From contig CANAXK010000056.1 of NCBI GenBank assembly GCA_947365485.1, positions 1 to 8,689 on the forward strand: a stretch of 8,689 bases of DNA. Reading direction: 5' to 3'. Both the position numbers and the translations under genes were made by a program. Below, piece after piece: positions 1 through 6,174 of this stretch; position 1 is the first letter of the stretch, and every line of letters starts with the position of its first letter. This stretch comes from an uncultured bacterium. GTDB lineage: Bacteria; Cyanobacteriota; Vampirovibrionia; Gastranaerophilales; Gastranaerophilaceae. The notes under the pieces were generated by a model that did no database searches, was not told the DNA's origin, and saw only the letters and a list, made by a program, of their open reading frames with translations.

Positions 1-428
1 AGAATACGGGTCATGAATGTGAGTGTGATATTTGCAAGATAGCTTAGCATGAGGAAACTACCGGTGTTTCTGCTGTCAGCAAGGCGAGAGCCGTAAACAA
101 CGTCGGCCTGATTTGTTTTGATAAGGTTGACAAGCGGCTTGTAGTCTTTCGGGGTGTACTCCAAATCCGCGTCCTGAATAATTATTATATCGCCTGTTGC
201 AGCCTGAAATCCGGTTCTTAGAGCTGCACCCTTTCCCATGTTGCGCTGGTGGTAGATGACTTTGTAAGGGAGTGATTTGTAAAGTTCTTTTGTGCCGTCT
301 GTTGAGTAGTCGTCTATCAGAATGATTTCTTTTTCCATATCAAAATCCACAGATTCAACCTGTTTCAGGATTTCCAGCAAAGAATCCTTCTCATTGTAGA
401 CCGGTATCAAAATAGTTAATTTATTCAT
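1..428 (-). CDS. Family 2 glycosyltransferase, DPM1-like (3' end missing)
   Basis: The visible 142 residues are the N-terminal catalytic half of a GT-A fold, family 2 glycosyltransferase. It opens with MNKLTILIPVYNE, the usual first beta strand and sugar-nucleotide binding start. It continues with IDDYSTDGT (residues 38-46), GKGAALRTGF (65-74), the metal-binding DAD at 86-88 in IIQDADLEY, and VVYGSR (110-115). This spacing matches the dolichol/undecaprenyl-phosphate mannose or glucose synthase (DPM1, GtrB-like) subgroup, which moves a sugar from a nucleotide donor to a polyprenyl phosphate at the cytoplasmic membrane face. The ATG at 428 follows a strong purine-rich ribosome site (AGGGGAG, 437-431). 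The gene runs off the left edge, so it cannot be seen whether C-terminal membrane helices follow. It diverges from the HD-GYP gene. Family is certain; donor and acceptor are not known. Confidence 0.9.
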   Translation of the reverse strand, partial: MNKLTILIPVYNEKDSLLEILKQVESVDFDMEKEIILIDDYSTDGTKELYKSLPYKVIYHQRNMGKGAALRTGFQAATGDIIIIQDADLEYTPKDYKPLVNLIKTNQADVVYGSRLADSRNTGSFLMLSYLANITLTFMTRI

Positions 429-453
429 ATCTCCCCTTTCAGCGTAGCACACT

Positions 454-482
454 TGGACAAAATTGTTATTTTATTATATTAT
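454..482 (+). promoter_or_regulatory. Putative sigma70-type promoter of the HD-GYP cluster
   Basis: TGGACA (454-459) and TATTAT (477-482) each match the -35 and -10 consensus at five of six positions, and are 17 bp apart. A start near 489 would give a leader of about 27 nt to the ATG at 516, preceded by a purine-rich AGAGAGAAGA ribosome site. The -10 lies inside an AT-rich palindrome. Assigned by eye only. Confidence 0.5.
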
Positions 483-489
483 ATAATAA
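471..489. repeat. AT-rich palindrome in a divergent intergenic region
   Basis: TTATTATATTATATAATAA is a perfect 9+1+9 inverted repeat between the divergent glycosyltransferase and HD-GYP genes. It contains -10-like hexamers on both strands (TATTAT on plus; TATAAT on minus, 478-473). No good -35 was found for the minus-strand box. In sequence this AT-rich the symmetry may be partly chance. Confidence 0.5.
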
Positions 490-515
490 ACTTGTGGAAT
501 TTTAGAGAGAGAAGA

Positions 516-2183
516 ATGTCTTTAGAGAATTTTATTTATGAGTCCGTGTCTGAAATACTTAATGATAAGTATGAAGAGGTCAGAAAAAGAATAGAGAAGC
601 ATAAGGAAATATATCACGATGATACTGCTATATGCTTTAGCCTGCTGTCTCTGAACGCCTTTATTAACAAAGACTTTAACTCGTTTTACCAGTTCATGAA
701 CGACGCTTCTTTTCTCGTTGAACAGTCAAAAGACTGTCTAACAAATATTCTGCATGAGATGGTGCTCGGGTTTATTAATTTTTCTGAAAAAAGCACTGCT
801 CTTTATGCCATTAACTACAACAAGGCAAGAAAACTCTCTATAAAGAACCAGAAAACAGAGTTTTTTGAAAAACTTAATTCTCTTTTAAAATGCCCTGCAA
901 TAAGCCACTACAGCAACCATAACCAGGCAAAAGACCCGCTTATTGCGCTTGTTAATATCGGGCAGGCGGTTGCAGCAGAAAAGAATATTGATTTGCTAAT
1001 CAAAACAATTGCAGAAGAAACTAAGACTGCGATGAATGCTGACAGGTGCACGGTTTATCTCTATGACAAGGAGCATAACGAACTCTATTCCAAGGTCGCA
1101 ACAGGGCTGGATACAAAAGAATTACGCGTTCCGGCTGATAAGGGGCTTGCCGGTCATGTTGTAAAAACGGGTGAAACGATTAATATTAAAGACGCTTACA
1201 ATGACAAGCGCTTTAACCCTGATGTGGACAAAAAAACCGGGTACAGAACAAAGAACATGCTCTGTATTCCGATAAAGAATTTCAACCAGGAGATTATCGG
1301 TGTTTTTCAGGTTATCAACAAGTTTGACGAGTATTTTACTCCTGATGACGAGGATTTGCTTGTTGCAATAGCTTCAAGTGCCGGTATTTCGTTAGAAAAC
1401 GCGCAGCTCTTTGAAAAGCAGAGAAAGCTGCTTGAAGAACAAAAGGTTATTCTGGACAGCTTTATTGAAACACTTGCAGCTTCAATCGATGCCAGAGACA
1501 AGATTACGTCAGGTCATTCTTCGCGTGTAAGAATGTTTGCAACGCTTATTGCTCGTGAATTTGGAATGCAAAAGCATGACCTTTATGTGCTTGAGCGCGC
1601 AGCAGCGCTGCATGATATTGGAAAAATCGGGATAAGAGACTCTGTTTTACAAAAAGAAGGCAAGCTTACGGCAGAAGAGTACAAGCACATTCAGGAACAT
1701 GTGGAGATTACGCACCATATTTTAGAGAAGATTCATTCTTCCAAGGATTTTGAGGAAATTACCGAGATCGCATGCTCGCACCATGAAAAATATGACGGCT
1801 CAGGTTATTACAGACACCTTAAAGGTGAGGAGATTCCGTTTGGCGGAAGGATTCTCGCTGTGTCTGATGTGTTTGATGCGATTACGTCAAAGCGTCACTA
1901 CCGTGATAAAATGCCGATTGAGAAGGTTATTGATATCATTATGAACGGCTCCGGGTCTCATTTTGATCCTCAGGTGGTAGAGAAGTTTTTATCAGTGAAA
2001 TTGAGTCAGATTGTGGGGGTATTTGTTACAGAGAATCATCTTAAGATTGAAAAAGAAGATTTAATGACGCTGGAAAAATATAACCTACTTGATTTATATT
2101 ACTCAATAGTAAATAATTGTAGTAACAAGTTGTTACAGGTATTTAACAAATATTACGTAGGTGTTGATTTAGAGCATGAATAG
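516..2183 (+). CDS. GAF domain plus HD-GYP phosphodiesterase
   Basis: A 555-residue cytoplasmic signalling protein. Residues 1-140 are helix-rich and unrecognised. A GAF domain spans about 145-305 and ends with NK-FDEY-F-TPD-DE (268-279), which fits the NKXnFX3DE pattern of cyclic-nucleotide-binding GAF domains. A short helical linker leads to an HD-GYP domain at about 318-505, a family that hydrolyses cyclic di-GMP. The expected metal ligands are visible: H334, H366-D367 (in HDIGKIG), H395, H422-H423 and D451. The signature reads HHEKYDGSGYY, so the final Pro of GYP is Tyr (432), and the usual RPYR reads RHYR (460-463). The ATG at 516 is preferred to an in-frame TTG at 453, which falls on the predicted promoter. 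The gene overlaps the next by 8 bp. Turnover of cyclic di-GMP is likely; cGAMP or other activity remains possible. Confidence 0.93.
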   Translation: MSLENFIYESVSEILNDKYEEVRKRIEKHKEIYHDDTAICFSLLSLNAFINKDFNSFYQFMNDASFLVEQSKDCLTNILHEMVLGFINFSEKSTALYAINYNKARKLSIKNQKTEFFEKLNSLLKCPAISHYSNHNQAKDPLIALVNIGQAVAAEKNIDLLIKTIAEETKTAMNADRCTVYLYDKEHNELYSKVATGLDTKELRVPADKGLAGHVVKTGETINIKDAYNDKRFNPDVDKKTGYRTKNMLCIPIKNFNQEIIGVFQVINKFDEYFTPDDEDLLVAIASSAGISLENAQLFEKQRKLLEEQKVILDSFIETLAASIDARDKITSGHSSRVRMFATLIAREFGMQKHDLYVLERAAALHDIGKIGIRDSVLQKEGKLTAEEYKHIQEHVEITHHILEKIHSSKDFEEITEIACSHHEKYDGSGYYRHLKGEEIPFGGRILAVSDVFDAITSKRHYRDKMPIEKVIDIIMNGSGSHFDPQVVEKFLSVKLSQIVGVFVTENHLKIEKEDLMTLEKYNLLDLYYSIVNNCSNKLLQVFNKYYVGVDLEHE

Positions 2184-3690
2184 ATTTTTACAAACATTAA
2201 TAATATTCGCAATACTGGTGCAATCCGGCGCTTTTGCAGCAGAAGAAATGAAGCCTTTGCAGGCAAAAACCCAGACCACTGTTGCGAATATGGATATGGT
2301 AATCAAAGACAACTTTGTAAAAGCTAAATATGCTTCTGCTGAAAACAGATTTATTCAAAGCAACGTAAAAGCTTCCTACGATGATTTTAACGACCTTATT
2401 CAGCGAGCTGTGCATGACGACTATGTATTTCTTATGTACGGTATTAAAATGGCTGAATACGGGTTCTTTGACCTGTCTGATAATTTGATTAACAAATTGG
2501 ATGCGAACAATTTTACTTCAGCTTATGTGAAAGACATCAAAAACTTCTACTATCCGACTACAATGGTTAACCAAAAAGATATTGTGTACCTTGCTGACGC
2601 TTATTCAAACATTGTTTATAACAACATGGCAATCGAGACAACTTCCGAGCTTTTGAACAGTACACAGGCAGCTGAGAGCGATTATAAGAACTACCTTATT
2701 GCGCTCGGGTATTACAAGTCAAACAACCTGCATCAGGCTCTGAAATACATCAATAACGCGATTGTGGAAAACGACACAAACGTGAACTACCTTTCTTTGA
2801 AGGCTAAGATTCTTGCAGATTCTAACAAACCAAAGCAGGCTTTGAAGGTTCTTGCGCAGATAAAGAAAACAACGTTCACGACAGCTGATTTTCAGGAAAA
2901 AGTAAGGTCTGTTGAAGAGTATGTTTTGTACAAGACCTCAAAACCAGAGGCTTTGAAGGATTACCATCTTGCCTATTACTATCATTTGCAGGGCAAGAGC
3001 CTGCTTGCAACAAAGGTGCTTCAATCTGCAATATTGCAGGCAAAGCAGTACAGCCCGCTTGTGTTCTCGCTTCTCGGACGAATCTATTATGAGAATGACG
3101 AGCCGTTGAAGGCGCAGGAGTTTGCTGCGCGCGCTTACAGGGAAGATGATAACAATTACCTTGCAGCACTTACGCTTGCTGATTTGAGTTATGACAACAG
3201 AAAGTATGACGAGTCTTTAAAGTACTACAAGAAAGCAAAAAAGCTTACAAGAGACGTGGAGCCTTCTGTAGGCATAGCAAAGACTTATCTTGCAATGGAC
3301 AAGGACAAGAAATCCAGAAAGCTTTATGAAAAGCTTTTAAAAAAATACCAGAACAACGAGGACTTGCTTGTTGAATCCTTGAAAGCATTCCCGCAAAAGG
3401 CTGATTATTACCTCCCGCAGGTTGCGTCAATCGATATTACGAACAACGACATCTGGCTCGGGCTTGCCAACCTTGCAATCAGAGACGGGAATTATACAAT
3501 GGCTACAACATATTTAAACAATTCTTATTATATTGACGAGAACAACTTTAAATACTATTATTATTTAAGTCTGGTGCTAAGAGCAAAAGGGGATATTGAG
3601 CTTGCAAACCAGTCGCTTGTAAAATGCTCAAGGCTTAATTCAGACTATGCATCAGACGTAAATCCGGGGCACAGCATCTATGAAGAATAA
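2176..3690 (+). CDS. Exported tetratricopeptide-repeat protein
   Basis: A 504-residue protein with a classic Sec signal peptide: MNR, a hydrophobic core at about 4-17, and a likely cleavage after AFA (19-21) before AEE. The mature part has TPR-like helical hairpins at roughly 167-230, 264-292, 294-327, 328-361, 362-395, 424-457 and 458-491, with small residues and aromatics at the usual packing positions (for example LGYYKSNNLHQALKYINNAI and LADLSYDNRKYDESLKYYKK). No lipobox, membrane anchor or catalytic motif is seen, so it is probably periplasmic or secreted and acts as a protein-binding scaffold. The ATG lies inside the end of the HD-GYP gene with only a weak ribosome site, suggesting translational coupling. 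The gene also overlaps the next regulator by 11 bp. An extracytoplasmic protein inside a regulatory cluster suggests a sensor or partner role; its ligand is unknown. Confidence 0.85.
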   Translation: MNRFLQTLIIFAILVQSGAFAAEEMKPLQAKTQTTVANMDMVIKDNFVKAKYASAENRFIQSNVKASYDDFNDLIQRAVHDDYVFLMYGIKMAEYGFFDLSDNLINKLDANNFTSAYVKDIKNFYYPTTMVNQKDIVYLADAYSNIVYNNMAIETTSELLNSTQAAESDYKNYLIALGYYKSNNLHQALKYINNAIVENDTNVNYLSLKAKILADSNKPKQALKVLAQIKKTTFTTADFQEKVRSVEEYVLYKTSKPEALKDYHLAYYYHLQGKSLLATKVLQSAILQAKQYSPLVFSLLGRIYYENDEPLKAQEFAARAYREDDNNYLAALTLADLSYDNRKYDESLKYYKKAKKLTRDVEPSVGIAKTYLAMDKDKKSRKLYEKLLKKYQNNEDLLVESLKAFPQKADYYLPQVASIDITNNDIWLGLANLAIRDGNYTMATTYLNNSYYIDENNFKYYYYLSLVLRAKGDIELANQSLVKCSRLNSDYASDVNPGHSIYEE

Positions 3691-4327
3691 GATTTTAATT
3701 GTAGAAGACCATGAACTAACCCGTTTCGGTTTGAAGACCGCTTTCGAGTCTTGCGATTTTGTTGAGACAATTTTCGAGGCAGAATCTGCTGAAAAAGGGA
3801 TTGAACTTGCCGAGAAAAACGAAATCAATCTGATTATCATGGATTTGGGCTTACCTGGGATGAACGGGATTGAGGCCACTAGAAAAATCAAAGCGCTCAA
3901 CAAGGATATAAAAATTGTTATCCTGACTTCCCACAACGACGACCAGGAGGTCTTAAGCAGCCTAAAAGCCGGAGCGAATGCTTACTGCTCAAAAGAAATC
4001 AATCCAAAGCGGCTTACGCAGGTTGTGCAGTCTGTTCTTGACGGCGCAGCGTGGTTTGACCCTTCTATTGCGCACATTGTTCTTGAGGCTGCAACTAAAG
4101 TGGACAACAGTGAGCCTGCGAAGCCTGAAAAGACTTACGGGCTGACTTCAAGAGAAACCCAGATTCTCAAGCTTATAACAGAAGGTTACAGTAACATCGA
4201 GATTGCAAACGAGCTTTTTGTGAGCATAAATACAACCAAGGCTCATGTTGCGAGCATATTGCAAAAACTTGAAGTAGATGATAGACTACAAGCAGCACTC
4301 AAAGCATTGAAAGAAAGATTGGTGTAA
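3680..4327 (+). CDS. NarL/FixJ-type response regulator
   Basis: A 215-residue two-domain DNA-binding response regulator. The receiver domain (about 3-120) has the acidic pair E9-D10, the phosphoacceptor D55 in LIIMDLGLPGMNG, T83 and K105, so it should be phosphorylatable. After a linker, a LuxR/GerE helix-turn-helix (about 147-210) begins LTSRETQILKLITEGYSNIEI and has the recognition-helix region INTTKAHVASILQKL. Such proteins usually dimerise and bind promoter DNA when phosphorylated by a sensor kinase. No kinase gene is in the window. The start lies 11 bp inside the TPR gene and the next regulator follows after one base, so the genes are probably co-transcribed. Target genes are unknown; regulation of its own cluster is a reasonable guess. 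Confidence 0.93.
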   Translation: MKNKILIVEDHELTRFGLKTAFESCDFVETIFEAESAEKGIELAEKNEINLIIMDLGLPGMNGIEATRKIKALNKDIKIVILTSHNDDQEVLSSLKAGANAYCSKEINPKRLTQVVQSVLDGAAWFDPSIAHIVLEAATKVDNSEPAKPEKTYGLTSRETQILKLITEGYSNIEIANELFVSINTTKAHVASILQKLEVDDRLQAALKALKERLV

Positions 4328-4328
4328 A

Positions 4329-4955
4329 ATGGGCGGAGTTGCCTCAATATTAGTCGTAGACGATAATCCTAAATACCTTGCTGACGCGCTTCCAATGTAC
4401 GGTTATGACGTGACTGTAGCAGAAGACGGGCTTGAAGCACTTAAACTTCTGACAGAAAAAGAAGAGACCTTCGACCTTATTCTTCTTGATGTGATGATGC
4501 CTAACATGGACGGATGGGACACTTTGAAGGCAATTCGTGCTAACAAAAAATTAAAATACATGCCTGTAATTATGATTACGGCGGTGAGTGAAGACCAGAA
4601 AGTTGTTTCAGGACTCAAAATCGGCGCAGATGATTATATTGTAAAGCCTTTTATTCTGCCGAACCTTCTTGCAAGAATTGAGGCTGTTTTAAGACGCTGT
4701 GAGTGGCAAAAAGAGGCTGCACCAAAGCAGGAAAAGACTCTTAACAAGGACGTAAACATAGACGCGCTTACTCCTAAGGAGAAAGAAGTTCTTGCCCTAG
4801 TTGCAAAAGGTGCGAGCAATCAGGAGATTGCCGACAAGCTTTATGTAAGAGATGTTACAGTGAAAACCCACCTGAACAGTATTTTCAAGAAATTAAAGGT
4901 TACAAACAGAACGCAGGCTGTGCTGCTTGCGATGCAGATGAATTTGATAAGCTAG
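4329..4955 (+). CDS. Response regulator: OmpR-like receiver with LuxR-type HTH
   Basis: A 208-residue regulator, not simply a duplicate of its upstream neighbour. The receiver (about 5-123) has the DD pair (11-12), phosphoacceptor D54 in LILLDVMMPNMDG, T84 and K106-P107. The features GADDYIVKPF and LLARIEAVLRR are typical of OmpR/PhoB receivers. It is nevertheless joined to a LuxR/GerE helix-turn-helix (about 147-205: LTPKEKEVLALVAKGASNQEI, then VTVKTHLNSIFKKLKV). This hybrid layout recalls the Ycf29-like regulators of cyanobacteria and plastids, although orthology is not claimed. The first helix is short: 12 residues separate DD from GY, where PhoB-type receivers have about 15. It begins one base after the preceding stop. 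No cognate kinase is visible. Confidence 0.92.
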   Translation: MGGVASILVVDDNPKYLADALPMYGYDVTVAEDGLEALKLLTEKEETFDLILLDVMMPNMDGWDTLKAIRANKKLKYMPVIMITAVSEDQKVVSGLKIGADDYIVKPFILPNLLARIEAVLRRCEWQKEAAPKQEKTLNKDVNIDALTPKEKEVLALVAKGASNQEIADKLYVRDVTVKTHLNSIFKKLKVTNRTQAVLLAMQMNLIS

Positions 4956-4958
4956 GAG
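4954..4958 (+). promoter_or_regulatory. Ribosome binding site of the pentapeptide gene
   Basis: AGGAG overlaps the TAG stop of the preceding regulator and sits 6 nt before the ATG at 4965. It is the clearest ribosome site in the cluster, so this last gene may be translated independently at a higher level than the upstream overlapping genes. Confidence 0.75.
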
Positions 4959-4964
4959 ATAAAA

Positions 4965-5492
4965 ATGTTATCAAAAGAAGAACTGATAAATTTAGTAATG
5001 ACTGATGTAGAAGCATTCAACGCAGAGATGAAAAGCGCAAAAGGCGCTGTTGATTTGAGCGAAACAGATTTTTCCAACGCCACTCTTGAGGGCGCAGAAT
5101 TTGTTAACGCTGATTTAACCTCATCTTCTTTCGCGGACTCACACCTTACAGAGGTGAAATTTGAAGGCTGTGACCTGACATCCGTTGATTTTACAAGAGC
5201 AAACCTTGTTGAGTGCGGGTTTAATGAATCTGTGCTTAACGGTACTGATTTCAGCTATTCAAAAGTGGATTACTGCAACTTCTCTGATGCTGACCTTGCA
5301 GGCTCAATATTTCAGGGCGCAGATTTAACAAATTCAGACCTTTCAATGGCTGAAAACCTCAGTGCTTGCAGATTCGATGAAGAAACTGTATGGCCGGATA
5401 ACGATTATCTGCCGGAAGATTTTGACTCAAACTACTCTTCTGACTTGTCCTCTTTGCAGGATGAAGAGGATTATGAGCCTTCTGACTACTAG
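4965..5492 (+). CDS. Acidic pentapeptide-repeat protein
   Basis: A 175-residue protein built mainly of A(D/N)LXX-type pentapeptide repeats. From residue 31 to 126 every fifth residue is Leu, Phe or (once) Val, giving 20 consecutive repeats. Leu and Phe alternate almost strictly (L31, F36, L41, F46 and so on). This predicts a right-handed quadrilateral beta-helix of about five coils. The N-terminal 28 residues look helical. The C-terminal tail (138-175) has 15 Asp/Glu and no Lys/Arg. The whole protein has about 40 acidic and 7 basic residues. No signal peptide is present, so it is cytoplasmic. The family includes DNA mimics that bind gyrase (MfpA, Qnr) and many proteins of unknown role. It is the last gene of the cluster, 9 bp after the second regulator; its stop overlaps that of the convergent gene. 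Function unknown. Confidence 0.9.
   Translation: MLSKEELINLVMTDVEAFNAEMKSAKGAVDLSETDFSNATLEGAEFVNADLTSSSFADSHLTEVKFEGCDLTSVDFTRANLVECGFNESVLNGTDFSYSKVDYCNFSDADLAGSIFQGADLTNSDLSMAENLSACRFDEETVWPDNDYLPEDFDSNYSSDLSSLQDEEDYEPSDY
5489..5492. other. CTAG shared by two convergent stop codons
   Basis: The palindrome CTAG supplies TAG for the plus-strand pentapeptide gene (5490-5492) and TAG for the minus-strand GNAT-like gene (5491-5489). The two genes therefore overlap by 4 bp, leaving no intergenic space for a terminator. Confidence 0.95.
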
Positions 5493-6127
5493 AGAATTTC
5501 GTTGAGGTTTATTTCTTCAGGGTTTTTGACCGGCTTATAAGAGATTTCAGAGAGCAGCTTGTTAAGCTGCTCTCTGAGTTTAAACTTAGAACATTCCATC
5601 ATAACGTAATCTTCGGTTTGATTAACTATTTTAAATCCCTTGGCTTCGTATTTTTTCACCACATTTATGGCCCCGTCAGGAACAGCAGAAAGCTCGATTG
5701 CCTTTGCTTTTACTTCATCTGCAAGTTTAAACAACTGGCAAAATAGCGTGCTTCCTGTATAATTTACCCTTTTTCCCTGTTTGTCGGGTATATCGCAAAT
5801 GCTGTCTAAATAAAGCTTATTCCCGTTTTCTTCGACCGTCATGATGCCGCAGGGCTTATTCTTGCTGAATGCCATATACGTTTTCATATCTTTAGCATTT
5901 AGTGCGTTATCAATAGCGTAATTAAACACCTTTTGCCATCTTTTTTGGTAGTATTCGCACAGGTCTGGCAGGCGTTTGGAGCAATCAACCTCTTCCTGTA
6001 GTTTTTTGAGAAAGTTTTTGTCGCGTTTTGAAAGCTCGTACAGGTCAATATTAGTAGTAATATTCTTGTATACGTTCTTTGTTGTGGCTATGTGTCTTGC
6101 TTTGAATGTCGGTTTATTAATTTTCAT
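5489..6127 (-). CDS. GNAT-like acetyltransferase-fold protein, function unknown
   Basis: A 212-residue protein. Residues about 65-180 resemble a GNAT domain: TYMAFSKNKPCGIMTVEE (83-100) as the central strands, YLDSICDIP (106-114), a loop KRVNYTGSTLF (119-129) at the place of the acetyl-CoA pyrophosphate-binding motif, then AIELSAVPDG (143-152) and KKYEAKGFK (158-166), which matches the typical C-terminal Y-x-K-x-GF motif. The usual Q/RxxGxG/A loop is not well conserved, so activity is uncertain. The start has a short motif, MKINKPTFKAR, unlike a signal peptide. The ATG at 6127 is chosen because an in-frame TTG at 6175 overlaps a predicted -10 element; the ribosome site is weak. The acetylated substrate is unknown. 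From memory, similar proteins occur as multicopy families in Gastranaerophilales-like genomes; this is unverified. Confidence 0.7.
   Translation of the reverse strand: MKINKPTFKARHIATTKNVYKNITTNIDLYELSKRDKNFLKKLQEEVDCSKRLPDLCEYYQKRWQKVFNYAIDNALNAKDMKTYMAFSKNKPCGIMTVEENGNKLYLDSICDIPDKQGKRVNYTGSTLFCQLFKLADEVKAKAIELSAVPDGAINVVKKYEAKGFKIVNQTEDYVMMECSKFKLREQLNKLLSEISYKPVKNPEEINLNEIL
5547..5577. terminator. Perfect 14-bp hairpin inside the GNAT-like gene; candidate terminator of the plus-strand cluster
   Basis: TCAGAGAGCAGCTT (5547-5560) and AAGCTGCTCTCTGA (5564-5577) are perfect inverted repeats with a 3-nt loop. The structure begins 55 bp past the stop of the pentapeptide gene and lies in the 3' coding part of the opposing gene (residues LREQLNKLLSE). 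Downstream on the plus strand is a short palindromic AGTTTAAACT rather than a clean T-tract, so termination is plausible but not certain. It could instead protect 3' ends from RNases. Confidence 0.5.
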
Positions 6128-6165
6128 ACACTTATTTAATGCTCTGCAATCAAGATTTTTGCCTG

Positions 6166-6174
6166 ATTGTAACA
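6166..6174 (-). promoter_or_regulatory. Putative extended -10 promoter of the GNAT-like gene
   Basis: On the minus strand TGT-TACAAT (6174-6166) fits an extended -10 element, TGn followed by five of six consensus bases. No clear -35 was found. It would start transcription near 6159, giving a leader of about 30 nt to the ATG at 6127. Confidence 0.4.

Noticed and set aside
453..515. Longer HD-GYP protein starting from TTG at 453 (21 extra residues)
   Set aside because: The TTG coincides with the predicted -35 region, there is no ribosome site before it, and the ATG at 516 has a purine-rich leader and a more natural N terminus.
2122..2136. GTAACAAGTTGTTAC palindrome about 40 bp before the TPR gene, as an operator
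   Set aside because: A 7-bp dyad is expected about once by chance in a window of this length, and it lies in coding sequence with no promoter-like elements nearby.
2876..3169. 97-codon open frame antisense to the TPR gene
   Set aside because: It is a frame shadow: no family resemblance, odd composition, no ribosome site, and the plus strand clearly encodes TPR repeats.
3680..4955. Recent tandem duplication producing the two response regulators
   Set aside because: Their receivers belong to different subtypes (NarL-like versus OmpR-like) and share little sequence beyond family motifs, so any common origin is old.
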